Source: G11 sp947167445 (GTDB lineage Bacteria; Bacillota; Clostridia; Lachnospirales; Lachnospiraceae). Taken from it: a stretch of DNA of 64,000 bases. The notes under the pieces were generated by a model. It had not been told where the DNA came from. It saw only the letters and a list, made by a program, of their open reading frames with translations, and did not search any database. Shown piece after piece: positions 16,002-24,935 of this stretch (position 1 is its first letter; each line of letters opens with the position of its first letter). The translations under genes were made by a program, and so were the position numbers. The stretch is from positions 39,894 through 103,893 of the forward strand of contig CAMVID010000008.1 in NCBI GenBank assembly GCA_947167445.1, given 5' to 3'.

Positions 16002-17549
16002 TTACTTTGCGTAATCTGTTACTCTGGATTCTCTGATGACATTTACCTTGATCTGTCCGGGATATTCCATCTCGTCCTCGATCTTCTTTGAAATGTCTCT
16101 TGCCAGGATAACCATATCTGCATCAGTAACCTGTTCAGGAATTACCATTACACGAATCTCTCTACCCGCCTGAATGGCAAAAGATTTGTCTACGCCTTTG
16201 AAATTGTTGGATATGTCTTCTAACTGTTTAAGTCTGGTTGTATAGGTCTCTAAAGTCTCACGTCTTGCACCGGGTCTAGCAGCAGAAATAGCATCTGCAG
16301 CTTGAACAATGCATGCAATCAGAGACTGGGGTTCTACATCACCGTGGTGAGCTTCAACCGCATTAACCACAATTGCATTCTCTTTGTACTTCTTACAAAG
16401 CTCGGTACCAAGCTGTACATGTGAACCTTCCATTTCGTGGTCCACTGCTTTACCGATATCATGGAGTAAGCCTGCTCTCTTGGCAAGTCTTACATCAAGC
16501 CCCATCTCGGCAGCGAGAATACCTGATAACTGTGCAACTTCAACGCTGTGTCTTAAAACATTCTGACCATAACTTGTTCTGAACTTCATCTTACCAAGTA
16601 ATCTGATAAGTTCAGGGTGGATTCCGTGAACGCCAACTTCTAATGCGGCTGCTTCACCCTCCTCCTTAATCATGGTCTCAACTTCTTTCTGAGCCTTCTC
16701 TACTGTTTCCTCAATTCTTGCCGGATGAATACGTCCGTCAACAATTAATTTCTCCAGTGCGATTCTTGCGACCTCTCTACGGATAGGATCAAAGCCTGAC
16801 AGGATAACAGCTTCGGGAGTATCGTCTATAATAAGGTCAACACCCGTCATGGTCTCAAGGGTTCTGATGTTACGTCCCTCTCGTCCGATGATACGGCCTT
16901 TCATCTCATCATTGGGGAGCTGTACAACTGAGATTGTAGCTTCGGATACATGATCTGCAGCACACTTCTGAATGGCTGTAATAACAACTTCCTTAGCCTT
17001 CTTGTCGGCTTCCTCTTTCGCTCTTGCTTCCATCTCCTTGATGAGCTTCGCGGTTTCAAGTTTTACATCATCTTCAACAATTTTAAGTAAATAATCCTTT
17101 GCCTGGTCGGAGGTTAAACCAGAGATTCGCTCCAATTCCTGTACCCTTTGCTCATTCAGCTTGGAAACTTCCTCTTTCATCTTGTTGAGGGAGTCTTCCT
17201 TCTGTGACAAACTTGCTTCCTTCTTCTCGATTGCATCGGACTTCTTGTCGATGTTTTCCTCTTTCTGCTGGATACGTCTCTCGGAACGCTGAATTTCAGC
17301 TCTGCGCTCTTTGATCTCTCTCTCCAATTCATTCTTGTTACGAATGTTTTCTTCCTTTGCTTCAAGGAGAGCTTCACGTTTCTTGCTTTCAGCAGTCTTG
17401 AGGGCTTCATCGATGATTTCACGAGCCTTATCCTCAGCAGAGCCTATCTTAGCATCAACAACTTTCTTACGGTAGCTGTTGGTGATAATCGCTGTAAGAG
17501 GAATTGCAATCACGAGGCAGATTGCCGCAGTGATAACAATAGTGGTCAT
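16002..17549 (-). CDS. rny: Ribonuclease Y
   Basis: A 515-residue membrane-bound endoribonuclease that starts mRNA decay in many Firmicutes. It has an N-terminal membrane helix (about 3-24), a long coiled coil rich in Lys and Glu (30-190), a KH RNA-binding domain with GRIIGREGRN (218-227) and an HD domain with HDIGK (His363-Asp364). Length and order match the family. A GGAGGTGCTCC-type ribosome site lies upstream of the ATG. It stands alone between its own promoter and terminator. Confidence 0.97.
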   Translation of the reverse strand: MTTIVITAAICLVIAIPLTAIITNSYRKKVVDAKIGSAEDKAREIIDEALKTAESKKREALLEAKEENIRNKNELEREIKERRAEIQRSERRIQQKEENIDKKSDAIEKKEASLSQKEDSLNKMKEEVSKLNEQRVQELERISGLTSDQAKDYLLKIVEDDVKLETAKLIKEMEARAKEEADKKAKEVVITAIQKCAADHVSEATISVVQLPNDEMKGRIIGREGRNIRTLETMTGVDLIIDDTPEAVILSGFDPIRREVARIALEKLIVDGRIHPARIEETVEKAQKEVETMIKEEGEAAALEVGVHGIHPELIRLLGKMKFRTSYGQNVLRHSVEVAQLSGILAAEMGLDVRLAKRAGLLHDIGKAVDHEMEGSHVQLGTELCKKYKENAIVVNAVEAHHGDVEPQSLIACIVQAADAISAARPGARRETLETYTTRLKQLEDISNNFKGVDKSFAIQAGREIRVMVIPEQVTDADMVILARDISKKIEDEMEYPGQIKVNVIRESRVTDYAK

Positions 17550-17663
17550 CTTTCAGGAGCACCTCCTTATTTAATTTTCATTGTACATGCGGTGCGAAAA
17601 CCGCCAAATCTATTATAGAGCGCCTACACTTTAGGCATTCTAAATGCATCTACAACATATAAA

Positions 17664-17692
17664 ATTTTATACTGTAGACTATGTTATGTCAA
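17664..17692 (-). promoter_or_regulatory. Promoter of rny
   Basis: On the minus strand a consensus TTGACA (17687-17692), a 17-base spacer and TAAAAT (17664-17669). A TATAAT further downstream near 17613 could mark a second start. Confidence 0.65.
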
Positions 17693-17712
17693 GTAGGTGC
17701 CACTTTCTTTTT

Positions 17713-18333
17713 CTAAAAGTCAGAATTTCTGATGCAATTTGAAATGGAATCGTATGAATACCCTTTTCGCATCAAAGAAGCTATCATTTTCTGCCTCTCG
17801 GTATAGTCGGCTTCATGGGGATTAAATCTCTTTTTGGCAAGAATTCGCCTGATTTGTGTCTCCTCATCTATTCCCGAGTCGCTGCTTTCTTCAAAGGACC
17901 TAAAGGCTTTCTCGATATCTCTGCCGGAAACTCCCTTGCCCCTTAAATCATTCTTCATTCTCGTAAGGCTTCTTGTATCCTTATAAGTTTCAAAGAATTC
18001 AAGACAATATTTGACATCATCAATATATCCGAAGCCCTTAAGGTACTCTATGGCCTCGTCAACAACCGTCTCAGGATATTCCCCTGCGTCATATTTATCT
18101 CTAAGCTGCTTCTCTGTGTAGGGTTTCTTGGTAAGAAGAGCAAGGCCTCTAAGCTTTGCTCTCTTTGGAAGAAGTTTGGTTGTTATGGCCTCATATGAGG
18201 CCCTTGAAATCTCAGAATTTAAAGAAATGTTATATTCCTTAAATTCGCCTTTGTATAATACAAAGGCGAATTCATAGTCAATATATATGCGGCTTCTTTT
18301 CTTGTCCAATGGAACAATATCCGTAACAATCAT
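17713..18333 (-). CDS. recX: Regulatory protein RecX
   Basis: A 206-residue helical protein of the RecX family, which binds RecA filaments and limits recombinase activity. The three-helix RecX repeats are visible, for example KKPYTEKQLRDKYDAGEYPETVVDEAIEYL cut by short turns, and the tail MIASLMRKGYSYDSI is typical. The first 50 residues carry an extra beta-type segment, as in other Firmicutes RecX. It follows recA by 18 nt, so the two should be made together under SOS control. Confidence 0.88.
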   Translation of the reverse strand: MIVTDIVPLDKKRSRIYIDYEFAFVLYKGEFKEYNISLNSEISRASYEAITTKLLPKRAKLRGLALLTKKPYTEKQLRDKYDAGEYPETVVDEAIEYLKGFGYIDDVKYCLEFFETYKDTRSLTRMKNDLRGKGVSGRDIEKAFRSFEESSDSGIDEETQIRRILAKKRFNPHEADYTERQKMIASLMRKGYSYDSISNCIRNSDF

Positions 18334-18351
18334 TTCATTACCCGCCGGAAA

Positions 18352-19368
18352 TTATTTGTCGGCTTCTGTATCAGTCGGAAGTCCGTAATGCTCTCTAACT
18401 TTATTCTCTATCTCGGCAAGAACTGCGGGATTATTCTCAAGATAAATCTTGGCATTCTCTCTTCCCTGGCCAATCTTCTCGCCGTTATATGCATACCATG
18501 CGCCGGACTTGTTAACAATATCAATATCAGCTGCAAGATCGAGAATATCGCCTGATGCAGAAATTCCCTTTCCGAACATGATATCAAACTCTGCTTCCTT
18601 GAAAGGAGGAGCAATCTTATTCTTAACAACCTTAACCCTGGTTCTGTTTCCGATTACCTCACCGCCCTGCTTTAAGGATTCAATTCTTCTTACGTCCATA
18701 CGAACCGATGAATAGAACTTAAGAGCACGGCCACCTGTTGTTGTCTCTGGATTACCAAACATTACGCCAACCTTCTCACGAAGCTGGTTAATGAATACAA
18801 CTGCGCAGTTGGACTTGCTGATAACGCCGGTAAGCTTTCTCAATGCCTGGGACATAAGTCTTGCCTGAAGGCCAACGTGGGAATCACCCATCTCACCGTC
18901 AATTTCAGCCTTGGGTACAAGAGCTGCAACAGAGTCGATAACCACAATATCGATGGCGCCTGAGCGAACCATTGTCTCTGCAATCTCAAGAGCCTGCTCA
19001 CCGTTATCGGGCTGTGAAATGTAGAGGTTGTCGATATCTACGCCAATATTCTTGGCATATACGGGATCAAGAGCATGCTCCGCATCAATAAAGCCTGCGA
19101 TTCCGCCTCTCTTCTGAACCTCCGCAATCATGTGCAAAGTAACTGTGGTCTTACCACTGGATTCGGGACCGTATATCTCCACAATTCGTCCCTTGGGAAT
19201 GCCACCAAGACCAAGTGCAATGTCCAAACTAAGGGAACCTGTGGGAATGGTCTCCACATTCATCTGAGCGGAAGGGTCACCAAGTTTCATAACTGCGCCC
19301 TTACCATACTGTTTCTCAATCTGCAGCAACGCCGCGTCAAGTGCTTTTAACTTTTCGTCTCTTTCCAT
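18352..19368 (-). CDS. recA: Recombinase RecA
   Basis: A 338-residue RecA, which forms ATP-dependent filaments on single-stranded DNA, carries out strand exchange and triggers LexA self-cleavage. The Walker A loop GPESSGKT is at 67-74, FINQLREKVGVMFG is the L1/L2-region hallmark, and TTGGRALKFYSSVRMDVRR is typical. Length is normal. An AAAGGAGAAGG ribosome site lies before the ATG. The promoter overlaps two LexA boxes. Confidence 0.99.
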   Translation of the reverse strand: MERDEKLKALDAALLQIEKQYGKGAVMKLGDPSAQMNVETIPTGSLSLDIALGLGGIPKGRIVEIYGPESSGKTTVTLHMIAEVQKRGGIAGFIDAEHALDPVYAKNIGVDIDNLYISQPDNGEQALEIAETMVRSGAIDIVVIDSVAALVPKAEIDGEMGDSHVGLQARLMSQALRKLTGVISKSNCAVVFINQLREKVGVMFGNPETTTGGRALKFYSSVRMDVRRIESLKQGGEVIGNRTRVKVVKNKIAPPFKEAEFDIMFGKGISASGDILDLAADIDIVNKSGAWYAYNGEKIGQGRENAKIYLENNPAVLAEIENKVREHYGLPTDTEADK

Positions 19369-19384
19369 TACCTTCTCCTTTGTC

Positions 19385-19433
19385 CGAACATTAGTTCTAA
19401 ACTAAGAATAAACAAATGTTCGGCTTCTGTCAA
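19385..19433 (-). promoter_or_regulatory. recA promoter with two LexA (SOS) boxes
   Basis: On the minus strand TTGACA (19428-19433), 17 bases, TATTCT (19405-19410). A LexA box of the Firmicutes type, CGAACATTTGTTTA, lies at 19409-19422 between -35 and -10. A second, CGAACATTAGTTCT read on the plus strand, lies at 19385-19398 just downstream. Both fit the CGAAC-N4-GTTC pattern with minor differences. Confidence 0.85.
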
Positions 19434-19569
19434 TAGTTTTTTTGTAATTTGTAACTCTTCGGGAAATTTTCGGCGAAAAGCCTAAGAAATCAATGCTTCG
19501 AAAATGGATATTTTTATCTTACATCGACTTTCTCAGTTTTACAAATTAAATTTTTATAAACTTTTTGTT

Positions 19570-20853
19570 CTAGAAAGATATGGGGCTTCCCTTGTCGGAA
19601 AAGGTAACCTTGCTGTAATATTCAAGAACGCTCTTTCTCAAAACCGTAAGGGCAGCTGAAGTAGCCTGCTCTCTTATTCTTTGTCTGTTTCCCGAAAAAA
19701 TGTATTTATACGCTTTGGATTCACCCTTTATGCAGCAGCCGATAAACACGGTTCCCACGGGAATCTCATCGGTTCCGCCTCCGGGTCCCGCAAGTCCTGT
19801 TACGCTTATGGCAACATCTGCCTTGGATTCGGCTGCGGCTCCCTTTGCCATTTCATTGGCAACCCGTTCGCTTACTGCAGTATACTTTTCAAGGGTAGCT
19901 TTTTTGACTCCCACAAGTTTCCTCTTGGCCTTGTTGGAGTATGTGACAAATCCATACTTGAATACGTCGGATGCCCCGGGAACATTGATAATTCTTGAGG
20001 ATACCATTCCTCCCGTACAGGACTCGACTGTGGAAATCGTAAGATTGTTGGCTGTGAGAAGTTCAACAACGTCCTGCTCTAAGGTGACATCCTCCCTGGT
20101 GGTGTAAATGGCGGCACCAAGTCGGTTCTTAATCTCTTTAACCACAGGTTTAACCAGCTTCTTGGCCTCGTCCTCATCGGCAGCCTTGGCAGTAACTCTA
20201 AGGTGAACCTCTCCGGGCTTTGCATATGTGGCAATGGTAGGATTGGTCTGCTTCGAAATAATGTCAGATAGAATAGAAGCCACCTTGCTCTCTCCGATTC
20301 CGCAGATCTTAATGGTCTTGGAATAGAGGCAGTCAGGTACGACTTCCTTAAGATACGGGATAACCTGGTCCTCAAACATAGGTTTCATTTCTGAAGGAGG
20401 ACCCGGCAAAAGAATCAAATGAACATTGGCATCTGAAATGATTATTCCGGGTGCCGTTCCGTTTGGATTATACAAAACCTTTGAGCCCTCCGGAACCATG
20501 GCCTGCTTCCAGTTGCTCTCAGGAATATCTCTTCCGAGTTTGGCAAAATAATCACTTATATCCTGCCTCTGTCTGGCGTCGCTTACAAGGTTTCTGCCCA
20601 TAACCTTGGCAGCGGTTTCCTTGGTAAGGTCATCCTCCGTAGGCCCAAGTCCGCCGGAAAGGATAACCACGTCAGATCTTCCTGTGGCAGTTTTAATTTC
20701 CGCCGTAAGTCTTTCTTCGTTATCTCCCACTACACTCTGGTAATAGCAAACAAGACCCAGTTTAGCGCATTGTTCCGCAAGATAGGCCGCGTTTGTATTA
20801 ACTATATTCCCCATCAGAATTTCGGTTCCCACCGAAATAATTTCAACCTTCAT
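19570..20853 (-). CDS. cinA: CinA family protein (competence/damage-inducible, NMN amidohydrolase)
   Basis: A 427-residue protein with the two usual CinA parts. The N-terminal molybdopterin-binding-like domain begins EIISVGTEILMGNIVNTNA and holds LSGGLGPTEDDLTKE and LLPGPPSEMKPMF. The C-terminal PncC-like amidohydrolase domain (about 260-410) holds STVESCTGGMVSSRI and VTGLAGPGGGTDEIPVGTV. The family deamidates nicotinamide mononucleotide and recycles pyridine nucleotides. It starts 1 nt after pgsA, as in many Firmicutes. recA lies next downstream but has its own promoter. Confidence 0.93.
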   Translation of the reverse strand: MKVEIISVGTEILMGNIVNTNAAYLAEQCAKLGLVCYYQSVVGDNEERLTAEIKTATGRSDVVILSGGLGPTEDDLTKETAAKVMGRNLVSDARQRQDISDYFAKLGRDIPESNWKQAMVPEGSKVLYNPNGTAPGIIISDANVHLILLPGPPSEMKPMFEDQVIPYLKEVVPDCLYSKTIKICGIGESKVASILSDIISKQTNPTIATYAKPGEVHLRVTAKAADEDEAKKLVKPVVKEIKNRLGAAIYTTREDVTLEQDVVELLTANNLTISTVESCTGGMVSSRIINVPGASDVFKYGFVTYSNKAKRKLVGVKKATLEKYTAVSERVANEMAKGAAAESKADVAISVTGLAGPGGGTDEIPVGTVFIGCCIKGESKAYKYIFSGNRQRIREQATSAALTVLRKSVLEYYSKVTFSDKGSPISF

Positions 20854-20854
20854 C

Positions 20855-21415
20855 TTAGTCTTCCTTCATCACATCCCAGTTTTTGATCAGATAATCCAAT
20901 AAGCTTATGATTGTAAGTGCCAAAGCAACATACATAACAATGGTTGTAAGAATCTGAAGAGCAGATATGTTGGCGAGCATAAGACAAATCATCACCATAT
21001 GAGAAACTGTCTTTGACTTTCCCCACATGCTGGCCGCCAGTACTCTTCCCCTGTCAGATGCCACAAGTCTGAATCCGCTTATAATGAACTCTCTTGCAAT
21101 GATAATAACCACTACCCATGAAGGAATTCTTCCAAGTTCGATAAGGCAGATCATTGCCGAACATACAAGGAGCTTATCCGCAATGGGATCCATGAATTTG
21201 CCGAAGTTTGTAATAAGATTGTGCTTTCTGGCAATCTTTCCGTCCGCCAAGTCTGTAAGGCTTGCAATAATGAAAATTCCAAGGCTTATGAAGTCTGCAT
21301 ACTCCGTTACAAAGCCCCAGTCAAAACCTGCATGTGCACACAAAAGAATCACTACAAAGGGAACAATAAGAATAACCCTCGCAATAGTAAGTTTATTTGG
21401 TAAATTCCATTTCAT
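20855..21415 (-). CDS. pgsA: CDP-diacylglycerol-glycerol-3-phosphate 3-phosphatidyltransferase
   Basis: A 186-residue membrane enzyme making phosphatidylglycerol phosphate, the committed step to phosphatidylglycerol and cardiolipin. The CDP-alcohol phosphotransferase motif is complete: Asp58-Gly59, Ala62-Arg63, Gly72, Asp76 and Asp80. Several hydrophobic helices surround it. It lies 12 nt after rimO and 1 nt before cinA. Confidence 0.95.
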   Translation of the reverse strand: MKWNLPNKLTIARVILIVPFVVILLCAHAGFDWGFVTEYADFISLGIFIIASLTDLADGKIARKHNLITNFGKFMDPIADKLLVCSAMICLIELGRIPSWVVVIIIAREFIISGFRLVASDRGRVLAASMWGKSKTVSHMVMICLMLANISALQILTTIVMYVALALTIISLLDYLIKNWDVMKED

Positions 21416-21427
21416 AAAGCTCTCCTC

Positions 21428-22813
21428 CTATTCATTAACCGGTTCACCAATCAAATCGTATTCGTTGAAATCGGTGATTTTGACATCGATAAAATCACCG
21501 CTCATCAAATTCCGGTCCGTCTTGATAAAAACGTATCCATCTACACCCGGAGCATCCATGTAGGTTCTTCCAACATAAACGTCCTCATTGGTGTCTCTTC
21601 CCTCTATAAATGTGCGATAAACCCGTCCCACTCTCTTTTCGGACAAATCGTATGAAACCGCCTGCTGCAGCTCCATGATTTCGTCTCTTCTGGAATCCTT
21701 CACCTCATCCGGTACCTGGTTCTCCATAGTGGCTGCGGGAGTATTCTCCTCCGCCGAATATGAGAAAACTCCGAGTCTGTCGAACTCTATCTCATTGACG
21801 AAGCGATAAAGCTCTTCGAAATCCTCCTCCGTCTCTCCCGGGAATCCTGTAATAAGGGTGGTTCTTAAGCAAATATCCGGGATTTCCCGTCGAAGCTTGG
21901 CCACAATTCTTTCAATGTCGGCCTTGTCCGTCCGCCTGCCCATCCTCTTTAAGATGGAATCGCTGCAGTGCTGAATGGGCAAATCAAGGTAATTGCAAAT
22001 CTTTGCTTCTTCCTTGATGGTGGCTATAAGCTCATCATCAATTTCCTCAGGATAGCAATACTGAATCCGAATCCACTCCAGTCCGTCTATCTTACATAAC
22101 TCCTTTAAGAGTTTGGAAAGGCTCTTTTTGCCGTATAAATCTGTTCCGTAAAGAGTGGTTTCCTGGGCCACAAGAATTAATTCCTTAACCCCCTGATCTA
22201 CCAGTTCCTTTGCCTCTTTAATGAGACTTTCCATGGGAACGGATCTGTACTTTCCTCTGATTTTGGGGATTATACAGTAGGTACAGTTCTTGCCGCAGCC
22301 TTCCGCAATCTTAAGGTGAGCATAATGCCCTCCCGTGGACACAAGTCTCTTCTTTCCCGTGATGCAGGGAGCGCTTATATCCTTGTAAAAACAGCGGCTT
22401 CCACTCTTCTCCAGACAATATTTGGTTGCCTTGACTATATCATCAAAAGAAGATGTCCCTACAATTGCATCTACCTCGGGAATCTCTTTAATAATATCCT
22501 CTTTATATCTCTCGGAAAGACAGCCGCACACAACAATTCCCTTAAGCTTACCGGACTTTTTAAGCTCAGCAACCTCAAGTATTGTGTTAATGCTCTCCTC
22601 CTTGGCATCACCGATAAAGCAGCATGTGTTGACTATAATCACATCTGCTTCCTCTTCGATATCGGTTATGCGATATCCCGCCTCGGAAAGCATGCCAAGC
22701 ATCATTTCCGAGTCCACCAGGTTCTTATCGCAGCCTAGAGATATTAACATAATTAAAGGCGACTTTGAATCCTCAAACGTCGCCTTTATCGCATTATTAT
22801 TCTGCTTCATCAT
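21428..22813 (-). CDS. rimO: Ribosomal protein S12 methylthiotransferase RimO
   Basis: A 461-residue radical-SAM enzyme that adds a methylthio group to an Asp of ribosomal protein S12. The N-terminal MTTase domain has Cys28, Cys64 and Cys98 for one 4Fe-4S cluster. The radical SAM motif CGKNCTYC has Cys173, Cys177 and Cys180, and a TRAM-type domain closes the protein. The S12-type pattern (LGCDKNLVDSE) favours RimO over MiaB. The start overlaps the rpoZ end by 17 nt. A second ATG one codon later could be used. Confidence 0.95.
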   Translation of the reverse strand: MMKQNNNAIKATFEDSKSPLIMLISLGCDKNLVDSEMMLGMLSEAGYRITDIEEEADVIIVNTCCFIGDAKEESINTILEVAELKKSGKLKGIVVCGCLSERYKEDIIKEIPEVDAIVGTSSFDDIVKATKYCLEKSGSRCFYKDISAPCITGKKRLVSTGGHYAHLKIAEGCGKNCTYCIIPKIRGKYRSVPMESLIKEAKELVDQGVKELILVAQETTLYGTDLYGKKSLSKLLKELCKIDGLEWIRIQYCYPEEIDDELIATIKEEAKICNYLDLPIQHCSDSILKRMGRRTDKADIERIVAKLRREIPDICLRTTLITGFPGETEEDFEELYRFVNEIEFDRLGVFSYSAEENTPAATMENQVPDEVKDSRRDEIMELQQAVSYDLSEKRVGRVYRTFIEGRDTNEDVYVGRTYMDAPGVDGYVFIKTDRNLMSGDFIDVKITDFNEYDLIGEPVNE

Positions 22814-23039
22814 CGCTAAGGATCTTAATCTTACCTTCGTTTAACTCGTCAACTGCAATTGATAAAGGCTTTGTTGTAGCAGGTCTGTCAACCAAAGGCT
22901 CTGCTCCTGCAATGAGCTGTCTTGCTCTCTTTGAGGTTGCCATTACGATGGAGTAACGGCTGTTTACTACAGGTGCCTCTCCGGGCTCAACCTCGCTGTT
23001 AACTACTTTCATAAGATCTGAATATGAGGGATGTAACAT
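22797..23039 (-). CDS. rpoZ: RNA polymerase omega subunit
   Basis: An 80-residue small subunit that helps assemble RNA polymerase around beta-prime. The segment NSRYSIVMATSKRARQLIAG is the omega signature. It lies 7 nt after gmk, as in many bacteria, and overlaps rimO. Confidence 0.95.
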   Translation of the reverse strand: MLHPSYSDLMKVVNSEVEPGEAPVVNSRYSIVMATSKRARQLIAGAEPLVDRPATTKPLSIAVDELNEGKIKILSDDEAE

Positions 23040-23046
23040 ATTATTT

Positions 23047-23682
23047 CTATTCTCCTTTCAAACAGGTGCCAAGCTCATCTCTTAGCTCACCAATAAATTG
23101 TCTGTTACGTTTCGGCGCCGTCTTTGCGGCAGCCACAACATTTTTTATATTAGATACGCATTCATCGAGCTTATCATTGATAATAAGGTAATCGTAGTTT
23201 TCGATTCCCTTGGCTTCTTCAGCCGCTCTCTCAATACGTTTCTTTATCACTTCTTCTGTCTCGGTGCCTCTTGATCGTAATCTTCTTTCAAGCTCCGCAA
23301 TACTGGGCGGTGTTATAAAGAAAAGCACCGCATCATCAAACTGCTCCTTAATCTTAAGTGCACCCTGAATTTCTATCTCAAGAATTACGTTCTTGCCCTG
23401 AGCCAGCTGACTTTCCACATATGCCTTGGGAGTTCCGTAATAGTTGTCACAATACTGAGCATACTCTAAAAGTCCGCCGGCTTCAATGGTTTCCTCAAAT
23501 TTCTCCCTTGAAACAAAGAAATAAGTTACCCCTTCTGCATCACCCGGTCTCGGTGCTCTGGTTGTCATGGAGATGGATAAAGCGTACGCATCCTTATCCT
23601 TAACCAGTTCATTAACCACCGTGCCTTTGCCGGCCCCCGAAAAACCTGAAATGACTATCAATATTCCTCTGGGTTTACTCAT
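23047..23682 (-). CDS. gmk: Guanylate kinase
   Basis: Phosphorylates GMP to GDP. The P-loop GFSGAGKGT follows the start, with SMTTRAPRPGD and YFF of the GMP-binding part. I use the start MSKPRGIL at 23682. An upstream in-frame ATG at 23700 would add six residues and lie deep inside remA. The chosen start overlaps the end of remA by 8 nt, and the length (211 residues) is normal. Confidence 0.96.
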   Translation of the reverse strand: MSKPRGILIVISGFSGAGKGTVVNELVKDKDAYALSISMTTRAPRPGDAEGVTYFFVSREKFEETIEAGGLLEYAQYCDNYYGTPKAYVESQLAQGKNVILEIEIQGALKIKEQFDDAVLFFITPPSIAELERRLRSRGTETEEVIKKRIERAAEEAKGIENYDYLIINDKLDECVSNIKNVVAAAKTAPKRNRQFIGELRDELGTCLKGE

Positions 23683-23932
23683 TTGCGCCTCCGTTTTCAA
23701 TCTGTGCTCTGCTTGCTATTGTATCGGGAAGGAGAGCAGAAAGAATCACGTTCCCGTTTTCGGCAATAAGAACAGCCTTGGTCTTACGTCCCTGAGTGGC
23801 ATCGATAATATTGCCCTCTTCTCTGGCTGTCTGGACAAGTCGTTTCATAGGAGCCGAGTCAGGGCTTACTATGGCCACTATCTTGTCTGTATTAACTATG
23901 TTGCCGAATCCTATATGTGTAAATCTAGCCAT
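23675..23932 (-). CDS. remA: Extracellular matrix regulatory protein RemA (DUF370)
   Basis: An 85-residue DNA-binding protein of the RemA/YlzA family. In Bacillus it activates biofilm matrix genes. The hallmark GFGNIVNTDKIVAIVSPDSAPMKRL is near the N-terminus (given here as a loose pattern across residues 8-32). It lies between yicC and gmk, the standard Firmicutes order. Confidence 0.95.
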   Translation of the reverse strand: MARFTHIGFGNIVNTDKIVAIVSPDSAPMKRLVQTAREEGNIIDATQGRKTKAVLIAENGNVILSALLPDTIASRAQIENGGANE

Positions 23933-23936
23933 ATTC

Positions 23937-24815
23937 TTATTCTATATTCTGAATCTGTTCTCTGACCTTCTCTATGTCGGTCTTTAATTCTATCGCAACA
24001 TTGGAAATTGTCAAATCGTTGCACTTGGAAAGAATGGTGTTGGCTTCACGGTTCATCTCCTGAGCTATAAAGTCAAGCTTTCTTCCTACGCTTCCGCCCT
24101 CTGTAAGGGCCTCTTTTGTGGCTTCAATGTGGCTGTGGAGTCTGACAAGTTCCTCATCCACACAAACCTTATCTGCAAAGAGAGTTACCTCGGTGAGGAT
24201 TCTGTTCTCATCGAACTGGGCATTGCCAATCATCTCCTCAACCTTCTCGGTAAGCTTCTTCTTATATTCATTTATAATAACAGGGGCTCTGTCCTCAATA
24301 ATCGAAACGTTCTTTAGCATGCCCTCAAGCTTGCCAAGTAAATCATTCTTAAGGTTCTCTCCCTCATTCTTTCTGGTCTCTACAAAGCCCTCACAGGCCT
24401 TGTCGATACAACCCTTAAGTTCCTTCCAGATCTCTTCCTCATCCTGAGTGGACTCTTCCATCGAAAATACTTCAGGGTATCTTGATAAAGTGGATACACG
24501 AATATCATCTTCAAGAGAGAATTCTTCCGCCATCTCCTTAAGATACTTAAGGTATTCCCCTGCAATATCCTTATTGTACTTGATGGTTACATTCTCTTCG
24601 CTGAGGTCCTCAAAAGTGATAAAGATATCTACTTTACCTCTTTGAATATATGACTTTAGTTCATTTCGGATTGCCGCCTCGAAAAAATTGAGCTTCTTAG
24701 GCATTTTGATGGAAACATCAAGATATCTGTGATTTACGGACTTCATCTCAACGGTGAATTTACGCTTCTCGTTGCTTACTTCACATCGTCCGAAACCGGT
24801 CATACTTTTAATCAT
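23937..24815 (-). CDS. YicC/YloC family endoribonuclease
   Basis: A 292-residue protein from MIKSMTGFGR, the invariant family start, which is why I prefer 24815 over the upstream ATG at 24830. The C-terminus has GRKLDFIAQEMNREANTI, also diagnostic. Family members act as metal-dependent endoribonucleases and affect RNA decay. It is the first gene of the yicC-remA-gmk-rpoZ-rimO-pgsA-cinA run. Confidence 0.95.
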   Translation of the reverse strand: MIKSMTGFGRCEVSNEKRKFTVEMKSVNHRYLDVSIKMPKKLNFFEAAIRNELKSYIQRGKVDIFITFEDLSEENVTIKYNKDIAGEYLKYLKEMAEEFSLEDDIRVSTLSRYPEVFSMEESTQDEEEIWKELKGCIDKACEGFVETRKNEGENLKNDLLGKLEGMLKNVSIIEDRAPVIINEYKKKLTEKVEEMIGNAQFDENRILTEVTLFADKVCVDEELVRLHSHIEATKEALTEGGSVGRKLDFIAQEMNREANTILSKCNDLTISNVAIELKTDIEKVREQIQNIE

Positions 24816-24851
24816 TTTCAGTATTCGCACCTTTCACAAAACAGTATTTTT

Positions 24852-24880
24852 ATTATAATGTAAACCATTCCCATCGTCAA
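24852..24880 (-). promoter_or_regulatory. Promoter of the yicC-cinA run
   Basis: On the minus strand TTGACG (24875-24880), a 17-base spacer and TATAAT (24852-24857), about 40 bases upstream of the yicC start. It overlaps the divergent rqcH promoter. Confidence 0.7.
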
Positions 24881-24896
24881 GGCTGTATGATATAAT
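24868..24896 (+). promoter_or_regulatory. Promoter of rqcH
   Basis: TATAAT at 24891-24896 with a weak TTCCCA -35 at 24868-24873 (17-base spacer). A further TATAAT at 24916-24921 lies too close to the ATG to be the main site. Confidence 0.4.
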
Positions 24897-24935
24897 AAAG
24901 GCTCTGAAAATGCTTTATAATAGGGAGTTTACACC

